Origin: an uncultured Clostridium sp.
Lineage (GTDB): Bacteria > Bacillota > Clostridia > Lachnospirales > Lachnospiraceae
Reading direction: 5' to 3'
Length of the DNA stretch: 23,805 nt
Assembly: GCA_958349075.1 (NCBI GenBank)
Contig: CATWBR010000010.1
Span: forward strand, 1-23,805
The notes under the pieces are model-generated. The model was given only the letters and a program-made list of their open reading frames with translations. It was not told the origin of the DNA and ran no database searches. Below are positions 23,542 through 23,805 of the stretch, in pieces. The first letter of the stretch is position 1; every line of letters begins with the position of its first letter. Made by a program: the position numbers and the translations under genes.

Positions 23542-23805
23542 CTATTTCCTTCTTTAATCAGGATATGGACAGAATGCATGTACTTATGCCACCGCGTTAC
23601 AGGAACCGTTCTTTCCTTTCCGACAAAATTTTTTAATTGAGAAAGGAGGACGCGGCCGGAACGACCAATGTCCGGTGTGGGGAGATGGATGGTATGAGTC
23701 TTCAGTCCCGGGGATAGGTTGTCGTGAGGGGGGAATCCGGCCAGAATGAATTACTCCGGGAACCGCTTGCGCTCTTTGGAATGCACAGCAGTACTAGACT
23801 CGTTA

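Noticed and set aside
23746..23805. Possible start of a plus-strand gene at the window edge (ATG 23746, open to the end, with GAGGGGGG upstream)
   Set aside because: Only 20 codons are visible, the ribosome site is about 12 nt away and the residues match nothing I recognise. Not enough to call.

Overview
The window (about 23.8 kb, roughly 50% GC) looks like chromosomal DNA from a Gram-positive gut clostridium, most likely a Lachnospiraceae (Clostridium cluster XIVa). The signs are a DUF1836 protein, a T-box riboswitch, a YerC/TrpR-like regulator, a DUF378 protein, PRD-type MtlR regulation, strong GGAGG ribosome-binding sites and the CheC/CheD type of chemotaxis system. The family assignment is inference. 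No tRNA, rRNA, CRISPR array, prophage or insertion sequence was recognised.

Left part (1-4471). The 3' end of a DUF1836 gene is followed by a promoter and a complete T-box riboswitch, with an apparent AUC (Ile) specifier and a terminator, ahead of a BASS-family sodium symporter. Then come, on the minus strand, a YerC/TrpR-like repressor behind a large palindrome and a Cof-type HAD phosphatase. A lone lipoprotein of the NMT1/SsuA substrate-binding type follows on the plus strand with its own terminator.

Centre (4492-15764). One 12-gene minus-strand operon encodes a whole chemosensory array, in transcription order: MCP, two small CheW-like proteins, CheR, CheB, CheY, a second MCP, CheC, CheD, a receiver-GGDEF diguanylate cyclase, CheA and CheW. 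Many genes overlap and a good sigma-A-type promoter precedes the first. No flagellar gene is present. The diguanylate cyclase directly upstream of cheA makes the set look like a clostridial analogue of the Wsp surface-sensing pathway, with a conventional CheY/CheC/CheD branch added. The CheB receiver domain has lost its phosphorylation residues.

Right part (15919-22174). After a small DUF378 membrane protein there is a mannitol-type PTS cluster on the minus strand: mtlA (IICB), mtlR (PRD activator), mtlF (IIA) and a zinc-dependent dehydrogenase resembling SorE (L-sorbose-1-phosphate reductase) where mtlD would be expected. The mtlA and mtlF promoters share a TTTGnCA-N11-yGnCAAA motif placed exactly 16 nt upstream of each -35 box, a convincing candidate MtlR operator.

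Far right. A structured intergenic region with an unexplained plus-strand terminator precedes a D-alanyl-D-alanine carboxypeptidase (dacA/PBP5 type) on the minus strand. The last ~260 bases hold no gene I can support.
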